DNA of 64,000 bases from Pseudarthrobacter psychrotolerans (lineage in GTDB: Bacteria > Actinomycetota > Actinomycetes > Actinomycetales > Micrococcaceae): NCBI RefSeq assembly GCF_009911795.1, contig NZ_CP047898.1, forward strand, positions 3,906,001 to 3,970,000. The letters are read 5' to 3'. Below, piece after piece: positions 49,174 through 59,215 of this stretch. The position numbers were made by a program, and so were the translations under genes. The notes under the pieces were generated by a model that worked only from the letters and a program-made list of their open reading frames with translations, ran no database searches and was not told the origin of the DNA. Each line of letters opens with the position of its first letter. Position 1 is the stretch's first letter.

Positions 49174-52100
49174 ATGTCAAAGAGAATCGTTGCAGGAATC
49201 GCTGCCGCCGCCCTGGGGCTCGGCACGCTAGGCGCAGGGGCCGTGCTGGCTCCGGCAATCCTCGCCGGTCCGGCGCGGGCTTCCGCCGGCGCCCCCATCA
49301 CGGTGAACAGCACCACAAGTCCCATTCCCGATGCTGTCGCGCAAGGCGGATCCTGGACGCGGAGCGCCCAAGGCGGCTACACCGCCGTCGTGCCGTCGGG
49401 GCAGAATGCCGCCGCCGTCAGCGAGCAGCTCATCAACGGGACGGGCCGGTACTCGGCCGAAGTTTCAGTGGACCCCGGCACTCCCTACGGTGTGGGAGCA
49501 TTGCTCTTCCGGGCCGCCGCTGATGCCAGCAGCGGCTATGCGGCGACGATTGACCCCAACCTCGACCGGGTCAGGCTCTTTGACCTTGCCACCGGCGAAG
49601 ACGTGGTTCCGCCGGCCGCCCTGGCGCTGGACACCGGTCAGAACTACTCGATTGACGTCCACGTTGACGGTCCGCGCATCTACGTCGCGGTGAACGGCGT
49701 GGAACGCCTGGATGCGATGGACCAGCGGTATGAAAGCGGACACCTGGGCCTGCACGCCTACAACGGCGAGGTGCACTTCGGACAGCCGTCCGCCCGCTCG
49801 GTCGAGGCGAACGTCACGGGCTGGATCGCCTCCGGCGCCGGCTGGCAGGCATCCGCCACAGGCTTCCGGGGGGTGGCGGCTGCCGGTGCCAGCCTGCTGG
49901 CTATTGCTGCTGACCAGAGCCCGCAGGTCACGGATTTCACCACCGATATCCAGATAACTTCCGCCCATGCTGTGGGTGCGGTCCTGTTCCGCAGCAACAG
50001 CACGGGCAGTGCGGGCTATGCCGCGGAGGTGGATCCGAACGCCGGGCGGCTGCGCCTGTACCGGATTGAAGACAACGCCACGCTCGGCGTCTTCACCACC
50101 TCTATCGCCGTCAACCAGGTCTACCGGCTCCGGGTGACGGCCGACGGCGGCCGGCTCGCCGTCCACTGGCAGACCGACTTCCTGGACCCGGACGGTTATG
50201 CCCCGGTCATCACAGCGCAGGACACAGCCCATGGCTCCGGCCAGGTGGGCGTCCGCTCTTACAACGGGGAGTCCGTCTTTCAAAGCCTCACTCTCAAAAG
50301 CCTGGAAAGCTCCCTCCAGGGCTGGCGGACTGCCTCCGGCGGCTGGGAACCCGACGCGAGGGGCCTGCGCGGCGCCGCTGACGGGGCGGAAGCCGTGCGC
50401 TTCATCCCGGCAGTGGCGTCCGACGTCGTGGTGTCCCTGGACCTGGACGTCGCCGCCCCTGCTACAGCCGCCGTCGTGGTCCGCAGCGATGCCGACGGCA
50501 GCGGCGGTACGGAACTGAGGATCGACCCCGGAGCCAGGACCGTGGTCCTGAAGGATCGGGCCACCGGAACGGTGCTCGCGAGCGGCCCCCTGCCGCTGGA
50601 CAGCTTCGCCGTCGGCCAGCTGAACCGGATCCAGCTCACCGTCCGGGAGACGCAGGCCTCGGCATTGATCAATGGCCTCCAGGTTGTCAGCGGGCCGGCC
50701 GGGAGCGCCGCGGGCGGCGGCTTCGGGCTGCGCGTCAGCGGCGGCGGCGCCTATTTCCAGAACGTCCGCGCCGATGACGTGGACGCCTACATGAACGGCC
50801 TGTACCAGCCCGGATACCACTACAGCCAGAACTCCGGCAACAGTTCGGATCCCAACGGCCTGGTCTATTTCGACGGCGAATACCACCTGTTCCACCAGGA
50901 CCGCGGCCGCTGGGCCCACGCCGTGAGTACGGACCTGTTGCACTGGAAACAGTTGCCCATCGCCCTGCCCCACCTGGCGGCCGGGGAATCCTGGTCCGGT
51001 TCCGCGGTGGTGGACGCTACGGACGCCAGCGGGCTCTTCGGCGGGGGACAGGGCCTGGTGGCTTTCTACACCAGCTTCAACCACGACGCCCCCAACGGAA
51101 ACCAGTCCGTGCGGGCTGTTTACAGCAAGGACCACGGGCGCACGTGGTCGGTTGTCCAGGCCGCGCCAGTGGTGGACAACCCCGGCGGGCCCGACGGCGG
51201 CTGGGACTTCCGGGACCCGAAGGTCACCTGGGACGCAGCGGCGGGACAATGGATCATGGTGGTGGCCGGCGGGGATCATCTGCGGTTCTACACCTCCACC
51301 GACCTGCTGGAGTGGACCTTCGCCAGCACGTTCGGCTATGGCCAGTGGGTGCGCGGCGGAGTGTGGGAATGCCCCGACTTTTTTGAACTTCCTGTCGACG
51401 GCCAGCCCGGCGTGAAGCGCTGGGTGCTCTGGTGGAGTACCGGGGCAGTGCGGTCCACGAACGGTTCGGCGGCCCAGTATGTCACCGGTGCCTGGAACGG
51501 AACGGCGTTCACTCCCGACACCGGCCCGGAGCAGGTGCTGCAGGCTGATTCCGGCCGCGACTACTACGCGGCGATGAGCTTTTTTGGTGCGCCGGCCGGC
51601 CGCCGCATCATGCTGGGCTGGATGAGCAACTGGGACTCGCTTTCAGCCCGCCCACCGGCCGCTGGAACGGCCAGCTGAGCGTTCCCCGCGAAGTCAGCCT
51701 CAAGGACGTGCCGGGAAGCGGGCTCAGACTCGCCCAGGAACCCGTCCCGGAACTCACCAGCCTGCGGACCTCCACCTGGCAGGCCACAGATGTTACGGTC
51801 ACGCCCGCGTCCGCCAACCCGCTGGCCAACGCTGCCGGGCGCTCCTTTGAGCTCGAAGCAGAAGTGGGCATCCCCTCGGCCGGTGGCGCGTCGGCGTTCT
51901 CCTTCGGACTCCGAAAGGGGACCGACGGGAGTGCCACCCAGGAGACCCTGCTTCGCTACGACACCGGCGCCGGAACATTGACCCTGGACCGCGCTGAGTC
52001 CGGCCGTGAGGACTTTACAAGGTATTTTGCGGGGGCTCCGGCTGAGAACTCCAGCACGCTGTGGCATTCCTCCACTGTTGCCTTGGCCGGCGGCGGCACG

Positions 52101-52886
52101 GAACGCCGGATCAAGGTGCGGGTCCTCGTGGATTCGTCCTCCGTGGAAGTCTTCGGAGGTGACGGCACGGCAGCACTGACCTCGCTGGTTTTCCCCGGCC
52201 CGGCCGCCACGGGGTTGTCCTTCAGCGCCAGCGGCGGCACGGCCCGGCTGGTATCGGCGAAGGTCCACCAGCTCGCGGACACTTCCCGCCTGACCACGGC
52301 ACCGCCGTCGCAGGTTTTGCCGGCGCCAGCAGGCGCGGCACGCCACAACCTGGGTTCCTACTCCGTGGTTCCCGGGGGCCGCTGGGAAAGCACGGGAGCC
52401 GGGCTGGCCGGAACGTTCGACAAGGATTCCACCGTGCTGAGCGCGGGAACGTACGCCAACGTAAAAGTTGAGGCGACAGTCCGTTTCGGCGGCGAACCAT
52501 ACGGCGGAGCCCTGCTCAACCGGGACAGGGCACCCGAGCACGGCTATGGCGGTGCCGGCTCGGTGCTGCTCCGGTCGTCAGCCGATGCCTCCACCGCTTA
52601 CTACGTCAACCTGGATCCGAACCTGCGCCTGGCCCGCATCTTCAAGCTGGAGAACGGTTCCTTCAATCCCGCCACCAGTGTCCTGGCGAGCGTTCCGCTG
52701 CTCCTCACGCACGGCGTCAGCTACCGGCTGGAAGCGCACGCAGAGGGCGGCCGGCTCACTGTGAACCTCGACGGCGCCCAGCTGATCGACGTGGTTGACG
52801 CAGCCGTGGCTTCGGGCAAAGTGGGGCTGAACGTTTTCGACGGGCGCGCCGCCTACCAGGACGTCACGGTCACTGCTCTCCCCTGA
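49174..52886 (+). pseudogene. giant secreted GH32 levanase-type enzyme with CBM66-like modules, frameshifted
   Basis: As given, the first frame stops at 51678 and the rest continues in another frame to 52886. Adding one base at 51637/51638 (TC to TAC, giving WDYAFS) joins them into 1237 residues. Layout: signal peptide 1-37, three jelly-roll repeats of CBM66 kind (about 50-205, 212-378, 385-540), GH32 catalytic domain from about 545 (Asp559 in SSDPNG, Asp681 in FRDPK, Glu732 in WECPDF), GH32 beta-sandwich, and a fourth CBM66-like module at about 1045-1237. CBM66 is the levan-binding module of Bacillus SacC, so levan is the likely target. It is probably intact in vivo. Confidence 0.85.
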
Positions 52887-52912
52887 TTCCTGCTCCCGGC
52901 CAGCACCTCTCC

Positions 52913-52972
52913 ATCGATTGCTCCGTAACGGCCCTTTTGGGGCTTCAAAACGGCCGTTACGGAGCAATGGAT
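52913..52972. repeat. 60-nt palindromic repeat, copy 3
   Basis: Arms ATCGATTGCTCCGTAACGGC and its complement, loop region with CTTTTGGGGCTTCAAAA. It begins 27 nt after the stop of the large levanase gene. Confidence 0.88.
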
Positions 52973-53347
52973 GCCTAAGAGCAGGCAAACGGCACGTGAA
53001 TCTTCTCACTAAAACAGATTCGAACTGAAATATTTGACGCTGCCACTCCGATATGGAACGCGCGCGCAATCAGAAATGTAAGCGCTTGCACACACCCCGG
53101 GCTACAGCAGTTCGGGACCCCTGACGCACGGTTTGGCAGGCCCCCGCCGGGCTGCCTAGCGTAGAGGCTGGCCAGGCAACAGATATCGTTCCGGGCCACG
53201 CACGGGGCCCTACCCAAGCCCCGTATCCCCTCGATACAACGGCGTCCTCGATGACGCCTGTTGTGTGGTCGGGCCCGCCGGAGTTTCGGGGAACAGGGCA
53301 CCAGCCCGTCTTCCACGAATAGTTACAACTCCGCGAGAAGAGCAAAA
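52973..53347 (+). other. 375-nt leader region of the GH68 gene
   Basis: Holds a LacI-type operator at 53077-53090, and a hairpin CAAC-GGCGTC / GACGCC-T-GTTG at 53237-53263, which would lie in the 5' untranslated leader. No other gene is apparent. The ribosome site before 53348 is weak (GAAGAG). Confidence 0.6.
53077..53090. promoter_or_regulatory. LacI-family operator upstream of the GH68 gene
   Basis: TGTAAGCGCTTGCA, a near-perfect palindrome with central CG, 258 nt before the GH68 start. It differs from the operator at 61483-61496 at only one position, and from the palindromes before the LacI gene. Confidence 0.72.
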
Positions 53348-54943
53348 ATGCACAAGCACCCCCAATCACCCCGGATGCTGCGGTGGCGTTCTGTCGCCGC
53401 AGCACTGGCGGCAGCTGTGGCAGCCTCGGCCTTCCTGGCCGTTCCCTCAGCGCAGGCAAACGAGCCGTCGGATCCGCCGGCCGTGCAGCAGATGCCGGCC
53501 CCGACCCCCGGATTCCCCCTGCCCACCACGCACACCCAGCAGGCTTATGACCCGGCGTCGGACTTCACCTCGAAGTGGACCCGTGCGGACGCCAAGCAGA
53601 TCATGGCCCAAAGCGATTCCACGGTTGCTCCCGGCGTGACTTCCATGAGCCCGGACGTCACCATGCCGGAGATCCCCGAAGACTTCCCCACCATGAATGA
53701 CGACGTCTGGGTCTGGGACACCTGGTCGCTCACGGACGAGAACGCCAACCAGGTCAGCTACAAGGGCTGGGACGTCATCTTCTCCCTCGTCGCCGACCGC
53801 GACGCGGGCTACGGCTTCGACCAGCGCCACTGGAACGCCCGGATCGGCTACTTCTTCCGGAAGACCAACGCTGACCCGGCCAAGGACAAGTGGAACTACG
53901 GCGGCCACGTCTTCGCTGACGGCGCCTCGATCGGCAACACCGAGTGGTCCGGTTCCACCCGCCTGATGCAGGGCAACAAGGTCAACGTGTTCTACACGGC
54001 CACCACGTTCTACGACGTGGCCGAGCGGAACGCGGGCGGCGGCGGCATCGCCCCCGACGCAGCCATCGCCAAGGCCCTCGGCAACATCCACGCCGACAAA
54101 AACGGCGTCAGCTTCGATGGCTTCACGCACACCAAGCTCCTTGAGCCGGACGGCGAGATGTACCAGAACAAGGCCCAGAACCCCGGCTTCGCCTTCCGCG
54201 ATCCGTACACGTTCGAGGACCCCGCACACCCCGGCAAGACCTACATGGTCTTCGAAGGCAACACCGGCGGTACCCGTGGAGAATACGAGTGCAAGGCCGA
54301 GGACCTCGGCTACCAGCCGGGAGACCCCAACGCCGAGAACCTCAACGAGGTCAACAGCATCGGGGCTAACTACCAGACCGCCAACGTTGGCCTGGCAGTG
54401 GCGGACAACAAGGACCTCACCAAGTGGTCCTTCCTGCCGCCGGTCCTTTCGGCCAACTGCGTGAACGACCAGACGGAACGCCCGCAGATCTTCATCCAGA
54501 ACGAAGGCGGCAAGAACAAGTACTACCTGTTCACCATCAGCCACCAGTTCACCTACGCGGCTGGAATGCGCGGCCCCGACGGCGTCTACGGCTTCGTTGG
54601 CGACGGCGTGCGCTCGGACTACCAGCCGATGAACAACAGCGGCCTGGCCCTGGCCTCGCCGACGGACCTGAATCTTCCGTCCGAATCCCCGGAAAGGCCG
54701 ACCCCCAACCAGAATGGCCGGCAGTTCCAGGCCTATTCGCACTACGTGCAGCCGGGCGGCCTGGTGCAGTCCTTCATCGACAACGTGAACGGTGTCCGCG
54801 GCGGATCCCTGTCACCCACCGTGAAGATCAACTTCCGCGACGGAATTTCACAGGTTGACCGCACGTTCGGGCAGAACGGCCTTGGCCCGTTCGGCTACTT
54901 GCCCACCAATCTCAACGTTGGCGGCGCCGGCCACTACAAGTGA
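53348..54943 (+). CDS. secreted GH68 levansucrase / transfructosylating beta-fructofuranosidase
   Basis: This 531-residue protein has a signal peptide (about 1-38, ending AQA-N). The GH68 five-bladed propeller carries the nucleophile Asp124 (VWDTWSL), transition-state Asp285 (FRDPY) and acid/base Glu377 (TERPQIF). GH68 enzymes split sucrose and build levan or transfer fructosyl groups. Arthrobacter K-1 beta-fructofuranosidase is a GH68 transferase, so a fructosyl-transfer role instead of long levan is possible. The ATG at 53348 is the first residue of a good signal peptide. It is followed by a terminator. Confidence 0.93.
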   Translation: MHKHPQSPRMLRWRSVAAALAAAVAASAFLAVPSAQANEPSDPPAVQQMPAPTPGFPLPTTHTQQAYDPASDFTSKWTRADAKQIMAQSDSTVAPGVTSMSPDVTMPEIPEDFPTMNDDVWVWDTWSLTDENANQVSYKGWDVIFSLVADRDAGYGFDQRHWNARIGYFFRKTNADPAKDKWNYGGHVFADGASIGNTEWSGSTRLMQGNKVNVFYTATTFYDVAERNAGGGGIAPDAAIAKALGNIHADKNGVSFDGFTHTKLLEPDGEMYQNKAQNPGFAFRDPYTFEDPAHPGKTYMVFEGNTGGTRGEYECKAEDLGYQPGDPNAENLNEVNSIGANYQTANVGLAVADNKDLTKWSFLPPVLSANCVNDQTERPQIFIQNEGGKNKYYLFTISHQFTYAAGMRGPDGVYGFVGDGVRSDYQPMNNSGLALASPTDLNLPSESPERPTPNQNGRQFQAYSHYVQPGGLVQSFIDNVNGVRGGSLSPTVKINFRDGISQVDRTFGQNGLGPFGYLPTNLNVGGAGHYK

Positions 54944-55010
54944 CCGGCACCATCGCTAGCAGGCACCATCGCTAGTCAGCACCTCCCCTGATCGGGGCGA
55001 AGTCAGTAAA

Positions 55011-55043
55011 CGGGGACGTCCGTGACATCCACGGGCGTCCCCG
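55011..55043 (+). terminator. hairpin terminator downstream of GH68
   Basis: Arms CGGGGACGTCCGTG (55011-55024) and its complement with one mismatch (55030-55043), loop ACATC, then CCTCAAATTTT. It ends 20 nt before the next gene start, so an upstream start at 55022 for that gene would fall inside the stem. Confidence 0.78.
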
Positions 55044-55063
55044 CCTCAAATTTTAGGATCCCC

Positions 55064-56746
55064 ATGTTCTTTTTCACCGCTTCCCGGCCGCACCACGGCA
55101 GCTCGGACAGACGCAGGTCCGGCAGACCGGCGCTGTCCGCCGTCGTCGCCCTGCTCTTGGCGGTGACCGCCGCCGGCTGCACGCCTGATTCGCAGAATCA
55201 CGACGGAAATCCCGACGCCGGGAACCGCCCGGGTGAGGGGTCCGGCCAAAGTGCCGGAACGCCGTCGGCTAGCGAGCCCTGGCGACCGGCCGCGCACCTG
55301 ACGCCGTCAAAGAACTGGATGAATGATCCCAACGGCCTGGTGTACGAAGACGGCACCTACCACGCGTTCTACCAGTACAACCCGAAGGGCAACGACTGGG
55401 GCAACATGTCCTGGGGCCATTCCACCAGCACTGATCTGGTGCATTGGGTGAAAGAGCCGGTGGCCATGGAGGCCACGGAGACCGAGGAAATCTTCTCCGG
55501 CTCCATCGTGGTGGACACCGGCAACACCTCGGGGCTGGGCAGCAAGGACCAGCCGGCCATGGTCGCCCTATATACGAGTGCCTACAAGGACAATGCCCCG
55601 CTGCCCAAAGGCTCCCAGGCCCAGTCCGCCGCGTACAGCCTTGACCACGGCCGCACCTGGAAGAAGTACCAGGGTAATCCCGTCGTGGATCTGCAGCCCT
55701 CTTCGCAGAACTTCCGCGACCCCAAAGTCACGTGGTATGAGCCGGGACAATATTGGGTCATGACCACGGTCGTGGCCGACGACCACGTGGTGAAGATCTA
55801 TAAGTCCAAGGACCTGCTGCACTGGGACTTCCTCAGCGACTTTTCCGGGGTAGGCGCACAGGGCGGACTGTGGGAAATGCCCGAACTCCTGGAGGTTCCC
55901 GTGGAAGGGACGAACGAGCGGCGCTGGGTCATGCTCCTCAGCATCAACCCGGGCGGCATAGCCGGCGGTTCAGGTATGCAGTACTTCACGGGAGAGTTCG
56001 ACGGCGTGACGTTCCGCGCCGAGGGTGCCTCCAGTCCGGACGCTCCGCTGGAGGACCACCAATGGGTGGATTACGGCGCGGATTTCTACGCGGCCACCAC
56101 CATTTCCGGCGCCCCCGGCGGCAAGCCCGTCCTCTTCGGCTGGATGGGGAACTGGGACTACGCCCAGAAGATGCCCACTACCCCCTGGCGCGGCGCCATG
56201 GCAATTCCCCGCGAGCTGACGCTTTACGCGGGCAGCAGCAGCAGCAACGACGACGGCGGCAAGCCCGCCTTGCGCTCGTCCATCGCCGCCGTCCCTGCTG
56301 GAGTTTTGTCCAGCGGAGCTTCCGCCGAGCGGCAACTCATCGGTGCCGATGGCAGCAAGCCGCTGGGGGAGGACTTCTCCTCAAGGTCCCAACTCCTGGA
56401 CGTGGAACTGACGCCGGACGGTGATGCGGAGGCAGGAATCGAACTGCGCGGGCTCAAGATCAGTTACCAGGCGCAGTCCGGCACGCTGACGGTTGACCGG
56501 TCCGCGGCAGGGACCTCAAACTTTTCGGACAAGTTCAGCCCATACCACCAGGTGAGGGTGCCACTCGTGGACGGAAAACTGAAGCTGCGGATCCTGCTGG
56601 ACACCTCATCAGTGGAAGTATTCGCCCCCGAAAGCGGTGCTGTCATCACAGACCTCTTCCTGCCGGACTGGCCCAACACGGATGCCTCGGTGTTTAGTGA
56701 AGGCGGCAAAGCCGAATTTTCGCTGACCGGCCGGAAGCTGTCCTGA
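55064..56746 (+). CDS. cell-surface GH32 lipoprotein (levanase/levanbiohydrolase-like)
   Basis: This 560-residue exported protein has a signal peptide with lipobox TAAGC (Cys39) and a short Gly/Ser linker. The GH32 domain has nucleophile Asp88 (WMNDPNG), Asp219 (FRDPK) and acid/base Glu271 in WEMPEL, with Met in place of the usual Cys after the Glu. A beta-sandwich follows (RILLDTSSVEVFAPESGAVI). Lipid anchoring places it on the outer face beside the binding protein, where it would shorten fructan chains for uptake. ATG 55064 is preceded by AGGA. Confidence 0.92.
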   Translation: MFFFTASRPHHGSSDRRRSGRPALSAVVALLLAVTAAGCTPDSQNHDGNPDAGNRPGEGSGQSAGTPSASEPWRPAAHLTPSKNWMNDPNGLVYEDGTYHAFYQYNPKGNDWGNMSWGHSTSTDLVHWVKEPVAMEATETEEIFSGSIVVDTGNTSGLGSKDQPAMVALYTSAYKDNAPLPKGSQAQSAAYSLDHGRTWKKYQGNPVVDLQPSSQNFRDPKVTWYEPGQYWVMTTVVADDHVVKIYKSKDLLHWDFLSDFSGVGAQGGLWEMPELLEVPVEGTNERRWVMLLSINPGGIAGGSGMQYFTGEFDGVTFRAEGASSPDAPLEDHQWVDYGADFYAATTISGAPGGKPVLFGWMGNWDYAQKMPTTPWRGAMAIPRELTLYAGSSSSNDDGGKPALRSSIAAVPAGVLSSGASAERQLIGADGSKPLGEDFSSRSQLLDVELTPDGDAEAGIELRGLKISYQAQSGTLTVDRSAAGTSNFSDKFSPYHQVRVPLVDGKLKLRILLDTSSVEVFAPESGAVITDLFLPDWPNTDASVFSEGGKAEFSLTGRKLS

Positions 56747-56816
56747 CTTGCTGCCGGTTCCCGTGCGTTCCCACACGCAGGGGATAGGGTTGGGAACAAC
56801 AGAAGGGGAGTGCCTG

Positions 56817-57293
56817 ATGGAATACCAGAACCCACAACCCGATGTGGGCGTCGAGCGCCAGCTGGCTGCCAGCCACCATGCCGCCAGCGAGGCGCCCGTG
56901 CCCGGGCATGGCCGCACCGTGATCGCTGAGACCGCCGTGGCAAAGGTTGCCGGCATTGCCGCCCGCGCCGTGCCCGGAGTCTATTCCTTGGGGTCGGCTC
57001 CGTCCCGGGCGCTGGGAGCCATCCGGGACGCCGTCGGCAGTTCGGACCACGCTGCCGGCGTGCGCGCCGAGGTCGGTGAGACGCAAGTGGCGGTGGACAT
57101 CAGCCTGGTGGCCTCCTACGGCACGCCCCTGCATTCCCTGGCCGACCAGGTCCGATCAGCCGTCTATCGCGCGGTCGAGGAACTCGTCGGCCTGCAGGTC
57201 ATTGAAGTCAATGTCGAAATAACCGATGTCTACGTGGCGCCGCCGGCGAAGGCCGCAGCCACTGGTGTCGTCGAGAGGGAGGCACTGCTATGA
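56817..57293 (+). CDS. Asp23/Gls24-family envelope stress protein, first copy
   Basis: This 158-residue protein carries the Asp23 domain: GRTVIAETAVAKVAGIAARA, then VDISLVASYGTPLHSLADQV and VNVEITDVYVAP. In Staphylococcus the Asp23 protein polymerises at the membrane through an anchor protein. ATG 56817 follows AAGGGGAG. It is the first of five genes that overlap or nearly overlap. Confidence 0.9.
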   Translation: MEYQNPQPDVGVERQLAASHHAASEAPVPGHGRTVIAETAVAKVAGIAARAVPGVYSLGSAPSRALGAIRDAVGSSDHAAGVRAEVGETQVAVDISLVASYGTPLHSLADQVRSAVYRAVEELVGLQVIEVNVEITDVYVAPPAKAAATGVVEREALL

Positions 57294-57481
57294 ACCTGAC
57301 CGTTGTGGGTATCGCCATGGGCGCCTTCGTGGCGTTTATGTCCTTCCAGTTTGGGCTGTGGGGCTTCCTGGTCTCGCTCCTCTTTATGGCTATCGGCGCC
57401 CTCCTGGGCCGCGCTGCGGAAGGGAAACTGGACCTGCGCGGCGTCCTGGATGCCATCATCGGCCGGCGCTCCTCGTCATGA
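57290..57481 (+). CDS. small two-TM membrane protein (DUF2273-like)
   Basis: This 63-residue protein is mostly two hydrophobic helices separated by a short loop, followed by a basic C-terminal segment (RAAEGKLDLRGVLDAIIGRR). This size and pattern is common in Asp23 operons. It overlaps the Asp23 genes on both sides by 4 nt (ATGA). It may help anchor Asp23 to the membrane; this is inference. Confidence 0.82.
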   Translation: MNLTVVGIAMGAFVAFMSFQFGLWGFLVSLLFMAIGALLGRAAEGKLDLRGVLDAIIGRRSSS

Positions 57482-57858
57482 CGTCAGCCGCACCATCCTT
57501 CCGGGGGCGGGTCCTGAGCGGACACAACCGCATCAGCACGCAGGCCCTGACCAGCCTTGCCAGGTCAGCGGCCGCGGAAGCCCTGGGTGTGGATCCCCAC
57601 GATGTCCGGGCGGACTGGGCGGACGACGACGGCCTGCTGGCTTTGTCGCTGGTGTCACCTATCAGGATCCCGCCGCTGACCACCGTGCTCAGGGATGCCG
57701 GCCGGGTCGCCGCATTCGGCGGATCAATTTGGGACCGGACGGTCGATGCCAAAGCCAGGATCCTTTCGACGGTCACGGCCCTCAGCGGCGCCCGCCTGAG
57801 CAGGGTGGATATCCGTATCAGTGGCGTTAAGCCGATCGAGGGAGGCAGGGTCCAGTGA
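57478..57858 (+). CDS. short Asp23/Gls24-related protein, second copy
   Basis: This 126-residue protein has the Asp23 fold signs ISTQALTSLARSAAAEALGV and LSRVDIRISGV at its C-terminus, but with weaker consensus and no N-terminal extension. ATG overlaps the small membrane protein stop (ATGA), and its own stop overlaps the next GTG (GTGA). It probably forms mixed oligomers with the first copy. Confidence 0.72.
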   Translation: MTSAAPSFRGRVLSGHNRISTQALTSLARSAAAEALGVDPHDVRADWADDDGLLALSLVSPIRIPPLTTVLRDAGRVAAFGGSIWDRTVDAKARILSTVTALSGARLSRVDIRISGVKPIEGGRVQ

Positions 57859-58502
57859 GCGGCGGAACAGTGGACGGGGACCTGGCGGATTCGAGGCCAA
57901 CAAGCCGCGCCCGGGCCCAGCCGCAACCTGACATGCGCAGGGTCGTCTACCGGGAAACCCATTCCTCGCGGGCAGCAGTGGCAACGCTGGCAGCCGTCCT
58001 GGTGATGGGGCTGGCCGGCTACGGTCTTCTCGAATCGGCCGTGCACGCCATCGGACAGCCCGCCTGGCTGATTGAACCGCAGCTGGCGGCGGAGCGCATC
58101 GTTGCCCTTCCGGCGGGCATCCCGCCGTTGCTGCTCGGTGCCAGCGGCGCCGTAGTAGCCGTGGTAGGACTGTTTTTCCTGCTCAACGCCGTCCTGCCGG
58201 GAAGGCGCGCCCGGCACGTGCTGAACGGCACCGGGGGTTTGTCCGCAGTGGTGGTCGATGACGAGGTCATCGCCTCCGCCCTGGCGCGCAGCGCACGGCT
58301 CGCGGCCAATGTCACCCCGGGACAGGTCATGGTGGTGGTGTCCCGACGGCAGGTCCTAGTGAATCTGCGCCCCACCTCAGGGGTTCCAGTGGCCGAAGCG
58401 GCGGTGCTGGCCGCGGTTCAGGACGAACTTAGCGGGATGTCATTGGTCCCGTTGCCTGACGTCCGCGTCAACGTTTCCACCGTAGGAGTGATTGGAGCAT
58501 GA
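57855..58502 (+). CDS. membrane protein of the Asp23 operon (DUF6286-like)
   Basis: This 215-residue protein has a charged N-terminus, two membrane helices (about 41-62 and 92-113) and a C-terminal soluble domain (VDDEVIASALARSARLAANV, then VSRRQVLVNLRPTSGVP). It is found in actinobacterial Asp23 operons as a membrane component. It starts with GTG in a GTGA overlap and itself overlaps the next ATG. The exact function is unknown. Confidence 0.78.
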   Translation: MSGGTVDGDLADSRPTSRARAQPQPDMRRVVYRETHSSRAAVATLAAVLVMGLAGYGLLESAVHAIGQPAWLIEPQLAAERIVALPAGIPPLLLGASGAVVAVVGLFFLLNAVLPGRRARHVLNGTGGLSAVVVDDEVIASALARSARLAANVTPGQVMVVVSRRQVLVNLRPTSGVPVAEAAVLAAVQDELSGMSLVPLPDVRVNVSTVGVIGA

Positions 58503-59110
58503 CGTCCACACCCTCGCTCCTCAACAGGATCCTGCTGGGCATCCTCGGACTCAAGCTGCTCGCCGTGGGCATCCTGCTCGTCCTGCTGGCCGCCGTTCCA
58601 GCCGTGGGAACCTGGTGGCATGCCTGGTCCGGATCCGCCTGGAACAGCCTCAACCAGGCCTTCGACAACACCCGCATTCCGGGACGGCCGGAAAGCTGGC
58701 TCTGGATGGTGATGGCCCTTGCCCTGGTGATTCTGATCGGGCTGATGGTTGCCTGGATCGCGCAGCAGGGCAAAGGCCGGAGCAACCTGCTGGTGGCCAA
58801 GTACGATCCCGGGACAGTGGCCGGAGACGTACGGATCAGCGGGGGAGTGGCGGAGCAGGCGTTGAAGCACGCCTTGGCTGAACGGCCCGATCTGGCGGGT
58901 GCCACGGTGGCAACCTACGATGTCAAGGGCAGCCCGGCCTTGAAAATCCGGCTCCAGCCGCGCCAGGGCGTGGCGCCGCATCTCCTGGCCGCCGAGGTCT
59001 CTGCCTTGGTGGACGCGCTGGACCAGGTGGTGGGAAAACGGACGCCCGTCCTGATCCACATCGGTGCCGGGGCCAGGACACGGTTCAGCCGGGCCGAACG
59101 CGTCCGTTAG
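58499..59110 (+). CDS. AmaP-like membrane anchor of the Asp23 operon
   Basis: This 203-residue protein has two membrane helices (about 8-35 and 65-90) with a short extracytoplasmic loop, and a soluble C-terminal domain with GDVRISGGVAEQALKHAL. This resembles AmaP, the membrane anchor of Asp23 in Firmicutes. It is the last gene of the overlapping set; the next gene follows after 105 nt. Confidence 0.8.
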   Translation: MTSTPSLLNRILLGILGLKLLAVGILLVLLAAVPAVGTWWHAWSGSAWNSLNQAFDNTRIPGRPESWLWMVMALALVILIGLMVAWIAQQGKGRSNLLVAKYDPGTVAGDVRISGGVAEQALKHALAERPDLAGATVATYDVKGSPALKIRLQPRQGVAPHLLAAEVSALVDALDQVVGKRTPVLIHIGAGARTRFSRAERVR

Positions 59111-59215
59111 TGTGATGCGGGAGACATCTGATTGTGCCAATGTCGGCGGACACCGCCTGGCAAAAGGCCACCACCACTGTCCGGATGGAATAACCGGGGA
59201 ATCTAGGAGAACACC

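Noticed and set aside
54945..54977. Direct repeat GGCACCATCGCTAG after the GH68 gene
   Set aside because: Two short copies only, no symmetry or known site; probably a small local duplication.
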